Notes: generated by a model from the letters alone, not told the origin. A stretch of DNA of 54,139 nt from Lachnospiraceae bacterium (GCA_902363835.1 CABJBM010000035.1:1-54139); one strand, 5' to 3'. Positions 43,749-52,177 are shown, numbered from the stretch's first letter. A program made the numbers and translations.

Positions 43749-43777
43749 TTGACTTTTGTACAATATATCAGTAGTAT
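43749..43777 (+). promoter_or_regulatory. Sigma-A-type promoter of the HPr-like gene
   Basis: TTGACT (43749-43754) and TAGTAT (43772-43777) with exactly 17 bases between, about 60 bases before the start of the HPr-like gene. Near-consensus -35 with a good -10. Confidence 0.65.
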
Positions 43778-43839
43778 TGAAGTGAAAAAGGGGCGGTTCC
43801 CTGATTAAATAAAACAGCTCACTCAAGGAGGTTTCTCAC

Positions 43840-44073
43840 ATGAAAACAGTTCGTATATCTTTAAATTCCATCGACAAAGTAAAATCTTTCGTAAATGATT
43901 TAACAAAATTTGATACTGATTTTGATCTGGTTTCCGGCAGATACGTAATAGATGCAAAATCTATTATGGGCATCTTCAGCCTGGATCTTTCCAAACCTAT
44001 CGATTTAAATATCCACTCCGAAAATAATGCCGATGAAATCTTAAATATTTTATCTCCATACATTGTAGATTAA
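43840..44073 (+). CDS. HPr-family protein lacking the phosphorylated histidine
   Basis: A 77-residue HPr-fold protein. The regulatory-serine helix is clear: YVIDAKSIMGIFSLDLSKPI, with Ser41 at the place of HPr Ser46. The active-site loop GLHARPA of true HPr is absent; the corresponding text is SLNSIDKVKSFVNDL, with no His anywhere near, so it cannot carry phosphate in the PTS. It could act as a CcpA-type co-regulator if Ser41 is phosphorylated, or bind other partners. Strong ribosome site AAGGAGG, own promoter and own terminator: a monocistronic gene on the opposite strand to its neighbours. Confidence 0.85.
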   Translation: MKTVRISLNSIDKVKSFVNDLTKFDTDFDLVSGRYVIDAKSIMGIFSLDLSKPIDLNIHSENNADEILNILSPYIVD

Positions 44074-44098
44074 TAAAGCCAGAGAACATGTTTTAAAA

Positions 44099-44145
44099 CG
44101 GGGCCCGGCCTTTTCCAAAAGGAGCCGGACCCCGATTTTATTTTT
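44099..44145 (+). terminator. GC-rich terminator of the HPr-like gene
   Basis: CGGGG-C-CCGGC-CTTTT pairs with AAAAG-GA-GCCGG-A-CCCCG (44099-44134), followed by ATTTTATTTTT. The thiI gene ends just beyond on the opposite strand; an A run is absent on the left, so it is mainly plus-strand. Confidence 0.88.
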
Positions 44146-44148
44146 CTA

Positions 44149-45327
44149 TTAACACCAAACCTTTTCCACCGTGTTTATGGCTGTCTCAACCAGTTCCCCG
44201 ATCTTTTCCTCTAAGTTTTCTTCTGACCGCCGGATCATTTTTAAATTGGGCTTTGTCACAGGATGCTTTGCCACAAAAATGGTACAGCAATCCTCAAAGG
44301 GAAGCACAGAAGTCTCATAAGTGCCGATCTTTTCCGACACATCCACGATTTCCTGCTTGTCAAAACCGATGACAGGGCGGAATACCGGCATGGCGGTAGC
44401 TTCGTCTGTAGCTGCCAGGGACTGCATGGTCTGGGAGGCAACCTGTCCGATACTCTCTCCTGTTATAAGGGCAAGGCTTCCGCTTTCTCCTGCCAGCCGT
44501 TCTGCAATCCGCATCATGTAACGCCTCATGATAATGGTAAGCTCCTCATGAGGGCATTTGTCGTAAATATAAAGCTGGATATCCGTAAAATTCACAATAT
44601 GAAGATGAATCGGCCCGGAATATTTAGAAACCAGCTTTGCCAGATCAATTACCTTCTGCTTGGCCCGTTCACTGGTATATGGCGGCGCATGGAAGTAAAC
44701 AGCATCAATTTTTACTCCCCGCTTTGCGATCATATAACCTGCCACCGGGCTGTCAATGCCGCCGGACAAAAGGAGCATGGCTTTTCCGTTGGTTCCCACC
44801 GGCATGCCGCCAGGACCTGGGATCGTATGAGAATAAATGTTGATTTTGTTCCGCACTTCCACATGAAGCATTACATCCGGCTTATGAACATCCACCTTTG
44901 TTTCCGGGAAGGTGTTAAGGATCAGTTCACCCAGATTCCGGTTGATCTGTTCAGAATTCACCGGATACTTTTTATTTCCTCTGCGGGCATTGACTTTAAA
45001 GGTGAAATTCTTATCCTCATAGAATTGCTCTACATAAGACAGCACCTGCTTTTTTAAATCCTCATACCCATTGTCCTCTACCTGAACCATAGGGCAGATG
45101 GCAGCAATTCCGAAAATGCATTTAAAAGCCTCTGTGACCTCGTCAAAATCATAATCCGATTCCGCGGTCACATAGATACGTCCTGATTCTTTGGAAACCA
45201 CAAAATCGCCTTCCACCCTCTTTAATGAGTGACGGATCTGAGCCACCAGGGCATCTTCAAACAGATAACGGTTTTTTCCTTTTACCCCGATCTCCGCATA
45301 TTTAATTAAAAATGATTGATATTGCAT
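44149..45327 (-). CDS. thiI: tRNA 4-thiouridine synthase ThiI (short form)
   Basis: ThiI, 392 residues, making 4-thiouridine at tRNA position 8. N-terminal ferredoxin-like and THUMP domains (to about residue 165, with FTFKVNARRGNKKYPVNSEQ), then the PP-loop adenylation domain with MLLLSGGIDSPVAGYMIAKR and ALITGESIGQVASQTMQSLA. The C-terminal rhodanese domain of enteric ThiI is absent, as in Bacillus, where a dedicated cysteine desulfurase passes sulfur directly. That desulfurase is the next gene upstream. Leader hairpins precede it. Confidence 0.96.
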   Translation of the reverse strand: MQYQSFLIKYAEIGVKGKNRYLFEDALVAQIRHSLKRVEGDFVVSKESGRIYVTAESDYDFDEVTEAFKCIFGIAAICPMVQVEDNGYEDLKKQVLSYVEQFYEDKNFTFKVNARRGNKKYPVNSEQINRNLGELILNTFPETKVDVHKPDVMLHVEVRNKINIYSHTIPGPGGMPVGTNGKAMLLLSGGIDSPVAGYMIAKRGVKIDAVYFHAPPYTSERAKQKVIDLAKLVSKYSGPIHLHIVNFTDIQLYIYDKCPHEELTIIMRRYMMRIAERLAGESGSLALITGESIGQVASQTMQSLAATDEATAMPVFRPVIGFDKQEIVDVSEKIGTYETSVLPFEDCCTIFVAKHPVTKPNLKMIRRSEENLEEKIGELVETAINTVEKVWC

Positions 45328-45336
45328 CTTTTATCC

Positions 45337-45407
45337 TTTCTTCTTTCCTGCCCATGCTTTCTGGGCATAAAGGGATACCCAAAGGGTGTTTCTTCTTTCC
45401 TGCCCAT
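45337..45407 (-). promoter_or_regulatory. Multi-hairpin leader upstream of thiI
   Basis: Two identical 19-base direct repeats (45337-45355 and 45389-45407) flank two hairpins: 45349-45367 (TGCCCA/TGGGCA on the minus strand) and 45377-45387 (ACCC/GGGT). Purine linkers GGAAAGAAGAAA follow each. Order and spacing match the era leader at 26433-26547, with different stem bases. It lies in the gap between nifS and thiI. Confidence 0.65.
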
Positions 45408-45414
45408 AAGCACT

Positions 45415-46569
45415 CTAGCCTCTGTGATACCGCCTTAAAACAGGCAAAAGCTCCTTAAGCACATCAATGCAGTAATCCACTTCTTCTTTGATGTTAAAAG
45501 CCCCAAAGCTGAACCGCAGCGTAGAATCAAGAAGCTCAGGTTTTACACCGATTCCCCTTAATGTTCCGCTGACAGCCGGATGGTTTGAGGAGCAGGCGGA
45601 CCCGGAGGACACATAAATATCCCGTTCCTCAAGGGCATGTAAAAGTACCTCGCTGCGAACGCCGGAAAAGCTGGCGCTGACGATCTGAGGCGCTGACAAA
45701 TCACCGGGAAGACTGTTTACCGTAACTCCCTCAATCTCTGAAAGCCTGTTGATCATATAATCCTTAAGGGCGATCAGGGACTGTATCTTCTCTCCATGAT
45801 CCGTATACATGATTTTTGCCGCCACTCCCATGCCTGCGATTCCCGGAACATTTTCCGTACCGGAACGCATGCCTCTCTGCTGGCCGCCTCCATAAATCAT
45901 TGGTTTTACTTTCACCCTCTGGTCAATGTATAAAAAGCCCACCCCTTTTGGACCGTGTATTTTGTGGGCGCTGACGGATAAAAGGTCAATGCCCTGGCGC
46001 TTTGGCCTGATGACAAATTTTCCGTAAGCCTGAATGGCATCCACATGGAACAGGATGGAGGGATTCTTCTTTTTTATTACCTTTGAAATGGCTTCAATGG
46101 GTTCCACAGCGCCGATTTCATTATTCACATACATGATGGAAACCAAAATGGTTTCCGGGCGGATGGCTGCCTCCAGTTCTTCCAGGCGGATACGTCCATG
46201 GGCATCCACCGGAAGGTAAGTCACAGAAAATCCCTGTTCCTCTAAATATGCCAGGGGATTGTACACGGAAGCATGCTCGATTCCAGTGCTGATGATGTGG
46301 TTTCCTGCCCTTTTATTGGCCATTGCAACCTCAATCAGGGCCATGTTGTTGGACTCTGAACCGCCGGAGGTAAATACGATCTCCTTTGGAGCCACCTTTA
46401 AAGTCCCGGCTATGATCTCTGCGGATTCCTTAATATAACGTTCCGCATCCATTCCCTTTTTATGCTTGGCAGAAGGATTTCCGTAGTCCTCTGTCATGAT
46501 CTTTATAACAATATCTTTTACCGGCTCCAACACCCTGGTCGTCGCCGAATTATCAAAATAAGCTTCCAT
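45415..46569 (-). CDS. nifS: Cysteine desulfurase (NifS/IscS family)
   Basis: A PLP-dependent cysteine desulfurase of 384 residues. The start at 46569 (MEAYFDNSATTRVLEPVKDI) fits the family; a longer open frame upstream overlaps the rsmE end and is rejected. The PLP lysine is in SVSAHKIHGPKGVGFLYID and the persulfide-carrying cysteine in SSGSACSSNHPAVSGTL. Placement directly before thiI suggests it is the sulfur donor for 4-thiouridine. Confidence 0.95.
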   Translation of the reverse strand: MEAYFDNSATTRVLEPVKDIVIKIMTEDYGNPSAKHKKGMDAERYIKESAEIIAGTLKVAPKEIVFTSGGSESNNMALIEVAMANKRAGNHIISTGIEHASVYNPLAYLEEQGFSVTYLPVDAHGRIRLEELEAAIRPETILVSIMYVNNEIGAVEPIEAISKVIKKKNPSILFHVDAIQAYGKFVIRPKRQGIDLLSVSAHKIHGPKGVGFLYIDQRVKVKPMIYGGGQQRGMRSGTENVPGIAGMGVAAKIMYTDHGEKIQSLIALKDYMINRLSEIEGVTVNSLPGDLSAPQIVSASFSGVRSEVLLHALEERDIYVSSGSACSSNHPAVSGTLRGIGVKPELLDSTLRFSFGAFNIKEEVDYCIDVLKELLPVLRRYHRG

Positions 46570-46705
46570 ATATGGCTCTTCCTTTCCTTTCACTGCCCAT
46601 ACCTCAGACGGAACCCAGCCAACTTTACCGGGCGGATCCTGATCCGCGCCATCAGACCTACGATCAGGCCCAAAGAGATACCCGCAAGGTAATTCCTGCG
46701 CTCTG

Positions 46706-47443
46706 TCAGTCCTCCAGCAGGAAAGCCAGCACGGATAAAACGGCAAGACCGGCGGTTTCCGTTCTTAAGATCCGTTTTCCAAGGGTGATCAGCTTTGCTC
46801 CCAGGCTCTTTGCAAACTCCATTTCAGAATCTTCAAAGCCGCCTTCGGGCCCGATAAATATTCCTGCGCTCATTCCTGTCTTGATTTCAGACAGAATCTC
46901 TTTGGTTTTTGCCATATCCTTTGCATGTTCAAAGGGAATCACCGTTACATCAAGCTCTTTTGCAGCGGTCAGTGCCTCCTGAAAGGTCATGACACCGGAC
47001 ACCTCCGGTATAATAAGCCGCTTGGACTGCTTGGCGGCACTTTCTGAAACTGCCCTCCACCGGCGAAGCTTTGATTCTTCCTTCTTTTTATCCAACCGCA
47101 CCACGGCCCGCCTTGTTTCCACCGGAATGATCCGGTATACTCCAAGCTCCACGGCCTTTTGAATGATCAGTTCCATCTTGTCGCCCTTTGGCAGCCCCTG
47201 AAACAGATAAAGCCTGGCAGGAAGCTCCACGCCGCCTTCTTCCACAGACAGAATCTTAGCAGTCACTTCTGAAGAAGCCACTTCCACGACTTCACATAAG
47301 TAATCCCTGTCCACGCCATTGCTGATTAATATCTGCTCCCCGGCTCCCATGCGCAGGACATTTTTAATATGGTTCACATCCGGCCCCAGGATCCGGATGG
47401 TTTCCTCTCCGATCTGCTCCGGACTTACAAAAAAGTGATACAT
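46706..47443 (-). CDS. rsmE: 16S rRNA m3U1498 methyltransferase RsmE
   Basis: A SPOUT-class methyltransferase, 245 residues. N-terminal PUA-like part (MYHFFVSPEQIGEETIRILG, HIKNVLRMGAGEQIL), then the knotted domain with IIQKAVELGVYRIIPV, FIGPEGGFEDSEMEFAKSLG and LGKRILRTETAGLAVLSVL, the conserved SAM-binding elements. It follows prmA by 13 bases, the standard prmA-rsmE pair. Confidence 0.96.
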   Translation of the reverse strand: MYHFFVSPEQIGEETIRILGPDVNHIKNVLRMGAGEQILISNGVDRDYLCEVVEVASSEVTAKILSVEEGGVELPARLYLFQGLPKGDKMELIIQKAVELGVYRIIPVETRRAVVRLDKKKEESKLRRWRAVSESAAKQSKRLIIPEVSGVMTFQEALTAAKELDVTVIPFEHAKDMAKTKEILSEIKTGMSAGIFIGPEGGFEDSEMEFAKSLGAKLITLGKRILRTETAGLAVLSVLAFLLED

Positions 47444-47456
47444 CGGTTTCCTCTTC

Positions 47457-48413
47457 CTATTTTTTTCTCACTGTTATGGAAACCCATTCGCCCTGATAGG
47501 TGGTTTCCACAAGTTCAAAGGCTTTATTTTCCTCAAACGCTTTTTTCACAGCTTCTTCTTTCATGTTGATAATGCCGGAAGTGATAAAAACAGCGTTTTT
47601 CTTCATGTGAACAGAGATTTCCTTCTGAAGCAGGATGATGATATCAGCCAGGATATTAGCTACTACCACATCATATTTTTCAAAGCCGGCTTTCTCCTGT
47701 ACAGCCCTGTCATCAATGATATTGCCCTGCAATACCTGAAATTTCTTCTCTGGGATATCATTGGCTTCCATATTTTCCCTGACCGCTGCAATAGCATTTT
47801 CGTCAAGGTCCGTTCCAAATGCTTCTTTTGCTCCCAGCTTTAAGGCAGTGATGCCAAGGATTCCGCTTCCGGTTCCCACATCAAGGAGTGTGGTCTCCGG
47901 CGTCACGTATTTCTGCAGCTGCCGGATGCAAAGCTGGGTCGTCTCATGCTGTCCTGTTCCAAAGGCAGTACCAGGATCAATTTCAATCAGAAGCTTGTCC
48001 CTGTGTTCCTGCGGAACCTCCTCCCAGGTAGGCTTTATCAGGATATCATCAACGGTAAAGGGCTTAAAATACTGTTTCCAGTTATTGATCCAGTCCTTGT
48101 CCTCCGTCTCGCCGGATTCTATGGTGCATTCTCCCAGATCCGTGAACATGGAAAGCTCTGAAAGACCTTCTTCCACACGTTTTAACATACCCTCTATGTC
48201 AGAATCCGGCTCCAGGTAAAAGCTGACCTTTGCAACGCCTTCATCTGGCGGAAGTTCCGGCAGGATGTCAATAAACATGCCTTTTGTCTCCGCTTCCGTA
48301 AGAGGGGTGTTGTCCTCGATTTCAATTCCTTCTATTCCGATTTCATCAAACATGCTGCTGATCAAGTCCACTGCTTCTGTCGTGGTGGTCAGCGTAAACT
48401 TTTTCCATTTCAT
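47457..48413 (-). CDS. prmA: Ribosomal protein L11 methyltransferase PrmA
   Basis: PrmA, 318 residues, trimethylating ribosomal protein L11. N-terminal substrate-recognition domain (MKWKKFTLTTTTEAVDLISS), linker with DWINNWKQYFKPFTV, then the methyltransferase with DPGTAFGTGQHETTQLCIRQ, TTLLDVGTGSGILGITALKL and VVANILADIIILL. All conserved motifs are in place. Confidence 0.97.
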   Translation of the reverse strand: MKWKKFTLTTTTEAVDLISSMFDEIGIEGIEIEDNTPLTEAETKGMFIDILPELPPDEGVAKVSFYLEPDSDIEGMLKRVEEGLSELSMFTDLGECTIESGETEDKDWINNWKQYFKPFTVDDILIKPTWEEVPQEHRDKLLIEIDPGTAFGTGQHETTQLCIRQLQKYVTPETTLLDVGTGSGILGITALKLGAKEAFGTDLDENAIAAVRENMEANDIPEKKFQVLQGNIIDDRAVQEKAGFEKYDVVVANILADIIILLQKEISVHMKKNAVFITSGIINMKEEAVKKAFEENKAFELVETTYQGEWVSITVRKK

Positions 48414-48422
48414 AACAATTCC

Positions 48423-49169
48423 CTATCCTTTTATAATTTTCACAAACAGGCACAAAAGCACCACTAATACCACCGGGCGCACGACCTTTAATCCATTTTT
48501 TACCACAAGTCCGGATCCAATGTAATGGCCTGCAATGCAGAAAAGCCCTGATGCCAGACCTAAAGGAATCAAAACCTTTCCATTTATTAAAAAAGTCACC
48601 AGTGCCGCAACGTTGGAGGACAGGTTGATCACCTTCGTAGTGCCTGATGCGCTCCTGATATCCATTTTCGCAAATCCGGTCAGGATCAGGAGTAAAAAGG
48701 TCCCTGTTCCCGGTCCGTAAAATCCATCATAGCAGCCTATGACCAAGGCTGCACATATGCTGATCAGAAACAGCTTTTTCTCAGGCAGGCTCTTATCTTC
48801 CTCACGTTCCCCCAGATTTTTATTCTTGAGAACATAAAAGGCAACAATTGGAAGCACCGCCAGCATCATTCCCTTTAATACCTGTTCACTGGCAAGCATT
48901 GACAAATGCGCTCCGATTACGGAGCCAACCACAGCAAAAAGTGCCGCAAACAGTGACAGCTTTACCTTAATATATCCGCCCTTTGCATACCTGGCTGTAG
49001 AGATCACAGTTCCCATGGTGGAACCCAGCTTATTGGTTCCAATGGCAAAATGGGGCGGTATCCCTGCCGCCAAATATGCCGGAAGAGATATAAGCCCTCC
49101 GCCTCCGGCTATGGAATCTACAAAACCCGCCAGAAAAACAAGAGGGCATACGATCAAATACTGGTACAT
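48423..49169 (-). CDS. TSUP-family transporter (TauE/SafE)
   Basis: A 248-residue membrane protein of the sulfite exporter TauE/SafE family, with about eight segments. Start chosen at 49169 (MYQYLIVCPLVFLAGFVDSI) behind AAAGGAAA; a longer in-frame start at 49286 has no ribosome site. Typical repeats: AGFVDSIAGGGGLISLPAYL and GFYGPGTGTFLLLILTGF. Substrates are small anions or organosulfur compounds, not predictable here. It sits 9 bases before prmA and is probably co-transcribed. Confidence 0.9.
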   Translation of the reverse strand: MYQYLIVCPLVFLAGFVDSIAGGGGLISLPAYLAAGIPPHFAIGTNKLGSTMGTVISTARYAKGGYIKVKLSLFAALFAVVGSVIGAHLSMLASEQVLKGMMLAVLPIVAFYVLKNKNLGEREEDKSLPEKKLFLISICAALVIGCYDGFYGPGTGTFLLLILTGFAKMDIRSASGTTKVINLSSNVAALVTFLINGKVLIPLGLASGLFCIAGHYIGSGLVVKNGLKVVRPVVLVVLLCLFVKIIKG

Positions 49170-49591
49170 GTGTTGTTTCCTTTCTTTGGCATGATTTTCC
49201 TGGCAAAAAAATCTGAATTCAAAAGACAGAAAACCAGCCCCTCTGTCAGTCTCAGGGTACCGAACGTTCTTATTATTAAACCACATGATATCATAACATA
49301 CAATGAAATGTGTTGCAAGCGTATAACATGAACGAAATTAGAAGGAATATTGGACTTTTTTTTAAAAAAATAATTTTTTTTGAAAAAGGATGCAATAAAA
49401 ATTGATGCTGGTGCATTAACTAATTGAACGGATGAAAATAACTTTTGTTTCGTTCCGAGAACAAGGGCAAAAAAAATATCAAGTAAACGAAATTCCTTGA
49501 TGCATTACACCCCATCACACCCGCCTGAGTGATTGGAATTGGAACAGGATCTATTTTCACAAATTACAAAGCAAAAATTTTTGTAATGAAA
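49170..49591. other. AT-rich intergenic region, no gene seen
   Basis: About 420 bases between the TSUP gene's start and a bidirectional terminator. It contains long A/T runs (49350-49390), an imperfect inverted repeat GAACG...CGTTC near 49424-49458, and a hairpin ATTACAAA/TTTGTAAT at 49564-49587. No frame with a ribosome site is visible. A plus-strand small RNA ending at the terminator at 49592 is possible but unproven. Confidence 0.5.
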
Positions 49592-49651
49592 AACAGGGGG
49601 CGCGTCTCATGGCTGAAGCAATTCAGCTGTCTGGCGCGTCTCCTGTTTTTT
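49592..49651. terminator. Bidirectional terminator with a nested hairpin
   Basis: A 15-bp outer stem with wobble pairs (49592-49606 with 49633-49647) encloses a second hairpin, GCTGAA/TTCAGC at 49612-49627. It ends in TTTTTT on the plus strand and TTTTTC on the minus strand. On the minus side it would end the nucleotidyltransferase transcript; on the plus side there is no gene upstream. Confidence 0.75.
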
Positions 49652-49749
49652 ATAGTAAAAACCTTATTTTTCATCTGATATCAATCATGGAAATATCTCC
49701 GGTTATCCATGACAGGTTCTTTTATTTTTTATGGATTTCCATATAGCGA

Positions 49750-49848
49750 TCAACAGCTTTCTTTGCTTATCCTTTTTTCTTCTATATTCGCTTTTAAAAA
49801 CAAATAATCCGCTTCAGCAAACGTATAATAATTTACTTCTTTTCCCAC
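49750..49848 (-). pseudogene. Truncated HEPN-like partner of the nucleotidyltransferase
   Basis: A 32-residue frame from a GTG at 49848 that overlaps the nucleotidyltransferase stop by 16 bases and has GGGAG upstream. Its text, EVNYYTFAEADYLFLKANIE, is the opening of many HEPN-domain proteins that pair with minimal nucleotidyltransferases in toxin-antitoxin modules. The rest, including the Rx4-6H active motif, is missing. It looks like a 3'-truncated toxin. Confidence 0.55.
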
Positions 49849-50159
49849 AGCAAAACTCCCTCCTTTATTAAATTTGGGGAGAACTGATCCTTCCCTGACT
49901 TCCAACAGTCCCCGTAAACGAACTTCAATTCTACGTCCGGCAAGTTCCAATCCTCCGGCATTGCATGAATGATCATACTGCGCCCAATATCAGGAGAGAA
50001 CTTTTCATTGCACTGTATTAAAAGGTCAACATCACTGTCAAACCTTTGCTTTCCTCTTGCACAGCTTCCATAAAGATAAACTGCATCTATATAAGGACGG
50101 TATGCTTCACTGCAAAGTACCTCTAAAGCTCCGTTTATTGACTGCATATGCCGCTCCAT
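49833..50159 (-). CDS. Minimal nucleotidyltransferase (MNT) domain protein
   Basis: A 108-residue protein of the polymerase-beta-like minimal nucleotidyltransferase fold. Start at 50159 behind GGAGGG. The active site is YLYGSCARGKQRFDSDVDLLI: the GS motif and the DxD pair. A third acid follows in VELKFVYGD. In intact modules this antitoxin adds AMP to a HEPN RNase. The following gene is a truncated HEPN-like remnant, so this is probably an orphan antitoxin. Confidence 0.8.
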   Translation of the reverse strand: MERHMQSINGALEVLCSEAYRPYIDAVYLYGSCARGKQRFDSDVDLLIQCNEKFSPDIGRSMIIHAMPEDWNLPDVELKFVYGDCWKSGKDQFSPNLIKEGVLLWEKK

Positions 50160-50258
50160 GGAATCCCTCCGCTCAACCATTCTTCTGAAGACTTTTTTGA
50201 ATAATTCACCTGGTAAGACTTCCTTTTTTAATCATTATACATGAAAATTAAATAAAAG

Positions 50259-50297
50259 AAAAGGTACAGCAGATAATTTCCGCCATACCTTTTTAAG
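50259..50297 (-). terminator. Terminator of the choline-binding-repeat gene
   Basis: AAAAGGTA (50259-50266) pairs with TACCTTTTT (50286-50294), with further pairs GC/GC inside. A run and T run flank it, so it may be bidirectional. Confidence 0.6.
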
Positions 50298-50311
50298 CCA
50301 TTCCATTAAAC

Positions 50312-50869
50312 TTATTGAATCCATGCACCATCAGCCCCCACCTTATATCCGTCAGGAGTGACCGTATTGGTGAGCAGCCGCCCCAGATAGCCATCGGACA
50401 TGGTATTAAAATAATAAGCTTTTCCGTCAATGATCTGCCATCCGGTCCTCATGGCACCCATGGTTCCGTCATCAACCGGATTTAAATAATACCGTAAGCC
50501 TCCCTCATCCGTATACCAGCCGGTGAGCATGTGGCCTTCCCAGTTAAACCGGTACCATCTGCCATCAATATACTTCCAGCTGTTGGAAGGCCAGCTTCCG
50601 TCACTATATTGAAACCACCAGCCGGAAGGACTGTAGCGCCACCCCCGCTGATAGCTGTAGCTGCCTGGTCCGTCATCATCATCATCGTCATCCCAGAAAT
50701 CAAAGGATTCACTTCCTTCAATAGGCCCTTTGATTTTTGTGCCGGAGCCGTTCCAGCCCGGGAAATCCCGGACAGTCTGCCCGTCAGCAGCCATGACGGC
50801 CCCAGGAAATAAAGCCGCCAGCCATATCACAGCAGCTCCTAAGACCAGCTTTTTTGCAAACCTTCCCAT
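50312..50869 (-). CDS. Secreted protein with choline-binding-type wall repeats
   Basis: A 185-residue predicted secreted protein. Start at 50869 (AAGGG five bases upstream). Signal peptide MGRFAKKLVLGAAVIWLAAL ... VMA-ADG, then a spacer with a run of seven Asp (DFWDDDDDDDG) that could bind calcium. The rest is three to four cell-wall-binding repeats: GWWFQYSDGSWPSNSWKYID, GRWYRFNWEGHMLTGWYTDE and GMRTGW-type IDGKAYYFN. No enzymatic domain. It likely sits on the cell wall or is an accessory to a larger surface protein. Confidence 0.85.
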   Translation of the reverse strand: MGRFAKKLVLGAAVIWLAALFPGAVMAADGQTVRDFPGWNGSGTKIKGPIEGSESFDFWDDDDDDDGPGSYSYQRGWRYSPSGWWFQYSDGSWPSNSWKYIDGRWYRFNWEGHMLTGWYTDEGGLRYYLNPVDDGTMGAMRTGWQIIDGKAYYFNTMSDGYLGRLLTNTVTPDGYKVGADGAWIQ

Positions 50870-50908
50870 ACCTTCCCTTCTTTCCAATCCATGTACCTTC
50901 CGGGATTC

Positions 50909-52048
50909 CTATTTAAAGATTCCCTTCTTTTTATGTTTTTCGCCTTCCCCTGTGCCGTTTATGGCTTCGTCAAACTTACGAAGTGCCTCTTTTTGGGCTT
51001 CTGTCATGCGCTCTGGTACTGAAACCACCAAAGTAACAAAATGGTCGCCCCGGATCGTCCGGTTGCGTAAGGAAGGAACACCTTTGCCCTTTAAGCGAAC
51101 CTTGGTATCGGTCTGGGTTCCCGGCTTTACTTCGTATTCCACTTCCCCATCCACGGTCTTAATGCGGATGGTTCCGCCTAAAGCAGCATTTGCAAAGGAA
51201 ATGGGAACTGTTGAGAAAATGGTGGTATCCTGACGCTTGAAAATCGGATGGTTGGACACCACTGCCTCTACCAGCAGATCGCCTCTCTCACCGCCATTAG
51301 TTCCCGGCTCTCCCGCACCTGCAAGGCGCACGGACTGTCCGTTATCGATTCCCGCAGGAATTGTGACTTTGAATTTCTTTCTCCTTGTATTATACCCGCT
51401 TCCATAGCAATCCGGGCATTTTTCTTTTACAATTTTCCCGGTGCCTCCGCAGTCCGGACAGGTTTGAACATTCTGAATCTGACCGAAGAAGGATTGCTGG
51501 GTATACATGATCTTTCCTTTACCATTACATTTTGGACATGTAACCGGTGAAGTTCCCGCCTTTGCGCCGCTGCCGTGACAGGAGGAACACTCCTCCTTAT
51601 AATTGATCTCAATCTCTTTTTCACAGCCAAAAATTGCATCCTCAAAGGTGATACGGATGCTGGTTCTGACATTTGCTCCCCTAGATGGCCCATTGTAGCG
51701 GGCGCTGCTTGTTCTGCGTCCTCCGCCAAAGATATCTCCGAAAATGTCCCCGAAAATATCCCCCATATCCGCTCCGGTAAAATCGAAGCCGCCAAAGCCG
51801 CCTGCTCCCCCGCTTCCGTCAAAGGCAGCAGAACCGAACTGGTCATACTGGCGCCTCTTATCAGGGTCGCTGAGGACACTGTATGCCTCGGAAGCCTGCT
51901 TAAACTTCTCAGCAGCTGCGGCATCTCCGGGATTTGTGTCAGGATGGTATTTTTTAGCTAATGCCCTGTAAGCCTTCTTAATGGCTGCGTCATCCGCATC
52001 CTTTGGAATGCCCAGGGTTTCATAATAATCTTTTTTACTCTCTGCCAT
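50909..52048 (-). CDS. dnaJ: Co-chaperone DnaJ
   Basis: DnaJ (Hsp40), 379 residues from the ATG at 52048. J domain with the HPD motif (YHPDTNPGD), Gly/Phe-rich segment with [17 protein letters not shown], four CxxCxGxG zinc repeats ([33 protein letters not shown]) and the C-terminal substrate domain. It stimulates DnaK ATPase. It follows dnaK after 128-146 bases that contain alternative hairpins. Confidence 0.97.
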   Translation of the reverse strand: MAESKKDYYETLGIPKDADDAAIKKAYRALAKKYHPDTNPGDAAAAEKFKQASEAYSVLSDPDKRRQYDQFGSAAFDGSGGAGGFGGFDFTGADMGDIFGDIFGDIFGGGRRTSSARYNGPSRGANVRTSIRITFEDAIFGCEKEIEINYKEECSSCHGSGAKAGTSPVTCPKCNGKGKIMYTQQSFFGQIQNVQTCPDCGGTGKIVKEKCPDCYGSGYNTRRKKFKVTIPAGIDNGQSVRLAGAGEPGTNGGERGDLLVEAVVSNHPIFKRQDTTIFSTVPISFANAALGGTIRIKTVDGEVEYEVKPGTQTDTKVRLKGKGVPSLRNRTIRGDHFVTLVVSVPERMTEAQKEALRKFDEAINGTGEGEKHKKKGIFK

Positions 52049-52099
52049 CTTAGGTCTACCTTTCATGTTTCAATCCGCATTCTGCATTCATATATGAGC

Positions 52100-52177
52100 A
52101 CAGGATGACACAGCACCTACACTTAAAGACTCCGGAAAAAGTGCTGTATCACTACAACACTTTTCCCAAAGTCCTGT
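52100..52177 (-). promoter_or_regulatory. Alternative hairpins between dnaK and dnaJ
   Basis: On the minus strand, a 15-bp terminator-like hairpin (52134-52148 with 52153-52166, one bulge) carries five T residues in its 3' arm. Its 3' arm can instead pair with 52109-52116 (GTGCTGTA with CACAGCAC), and an outer stem joins 52100-52105 with 52172-52177 (ACAGGA with TCCTGT). The two foldings share the 3' arm and cannot both form, an attenuator-like layout. Confidence 0.55.

Noticed and set aside
46570..46746. N-terminal extension of nifS, and a small membrane-like peptide in another frame (RNYLAGISLGLIVGLMARI)
   Set aside because: The extension overlaps the rsmE end and does not match the family start. 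The other frame has no usable start codon, although its hydrophobic text is curious.
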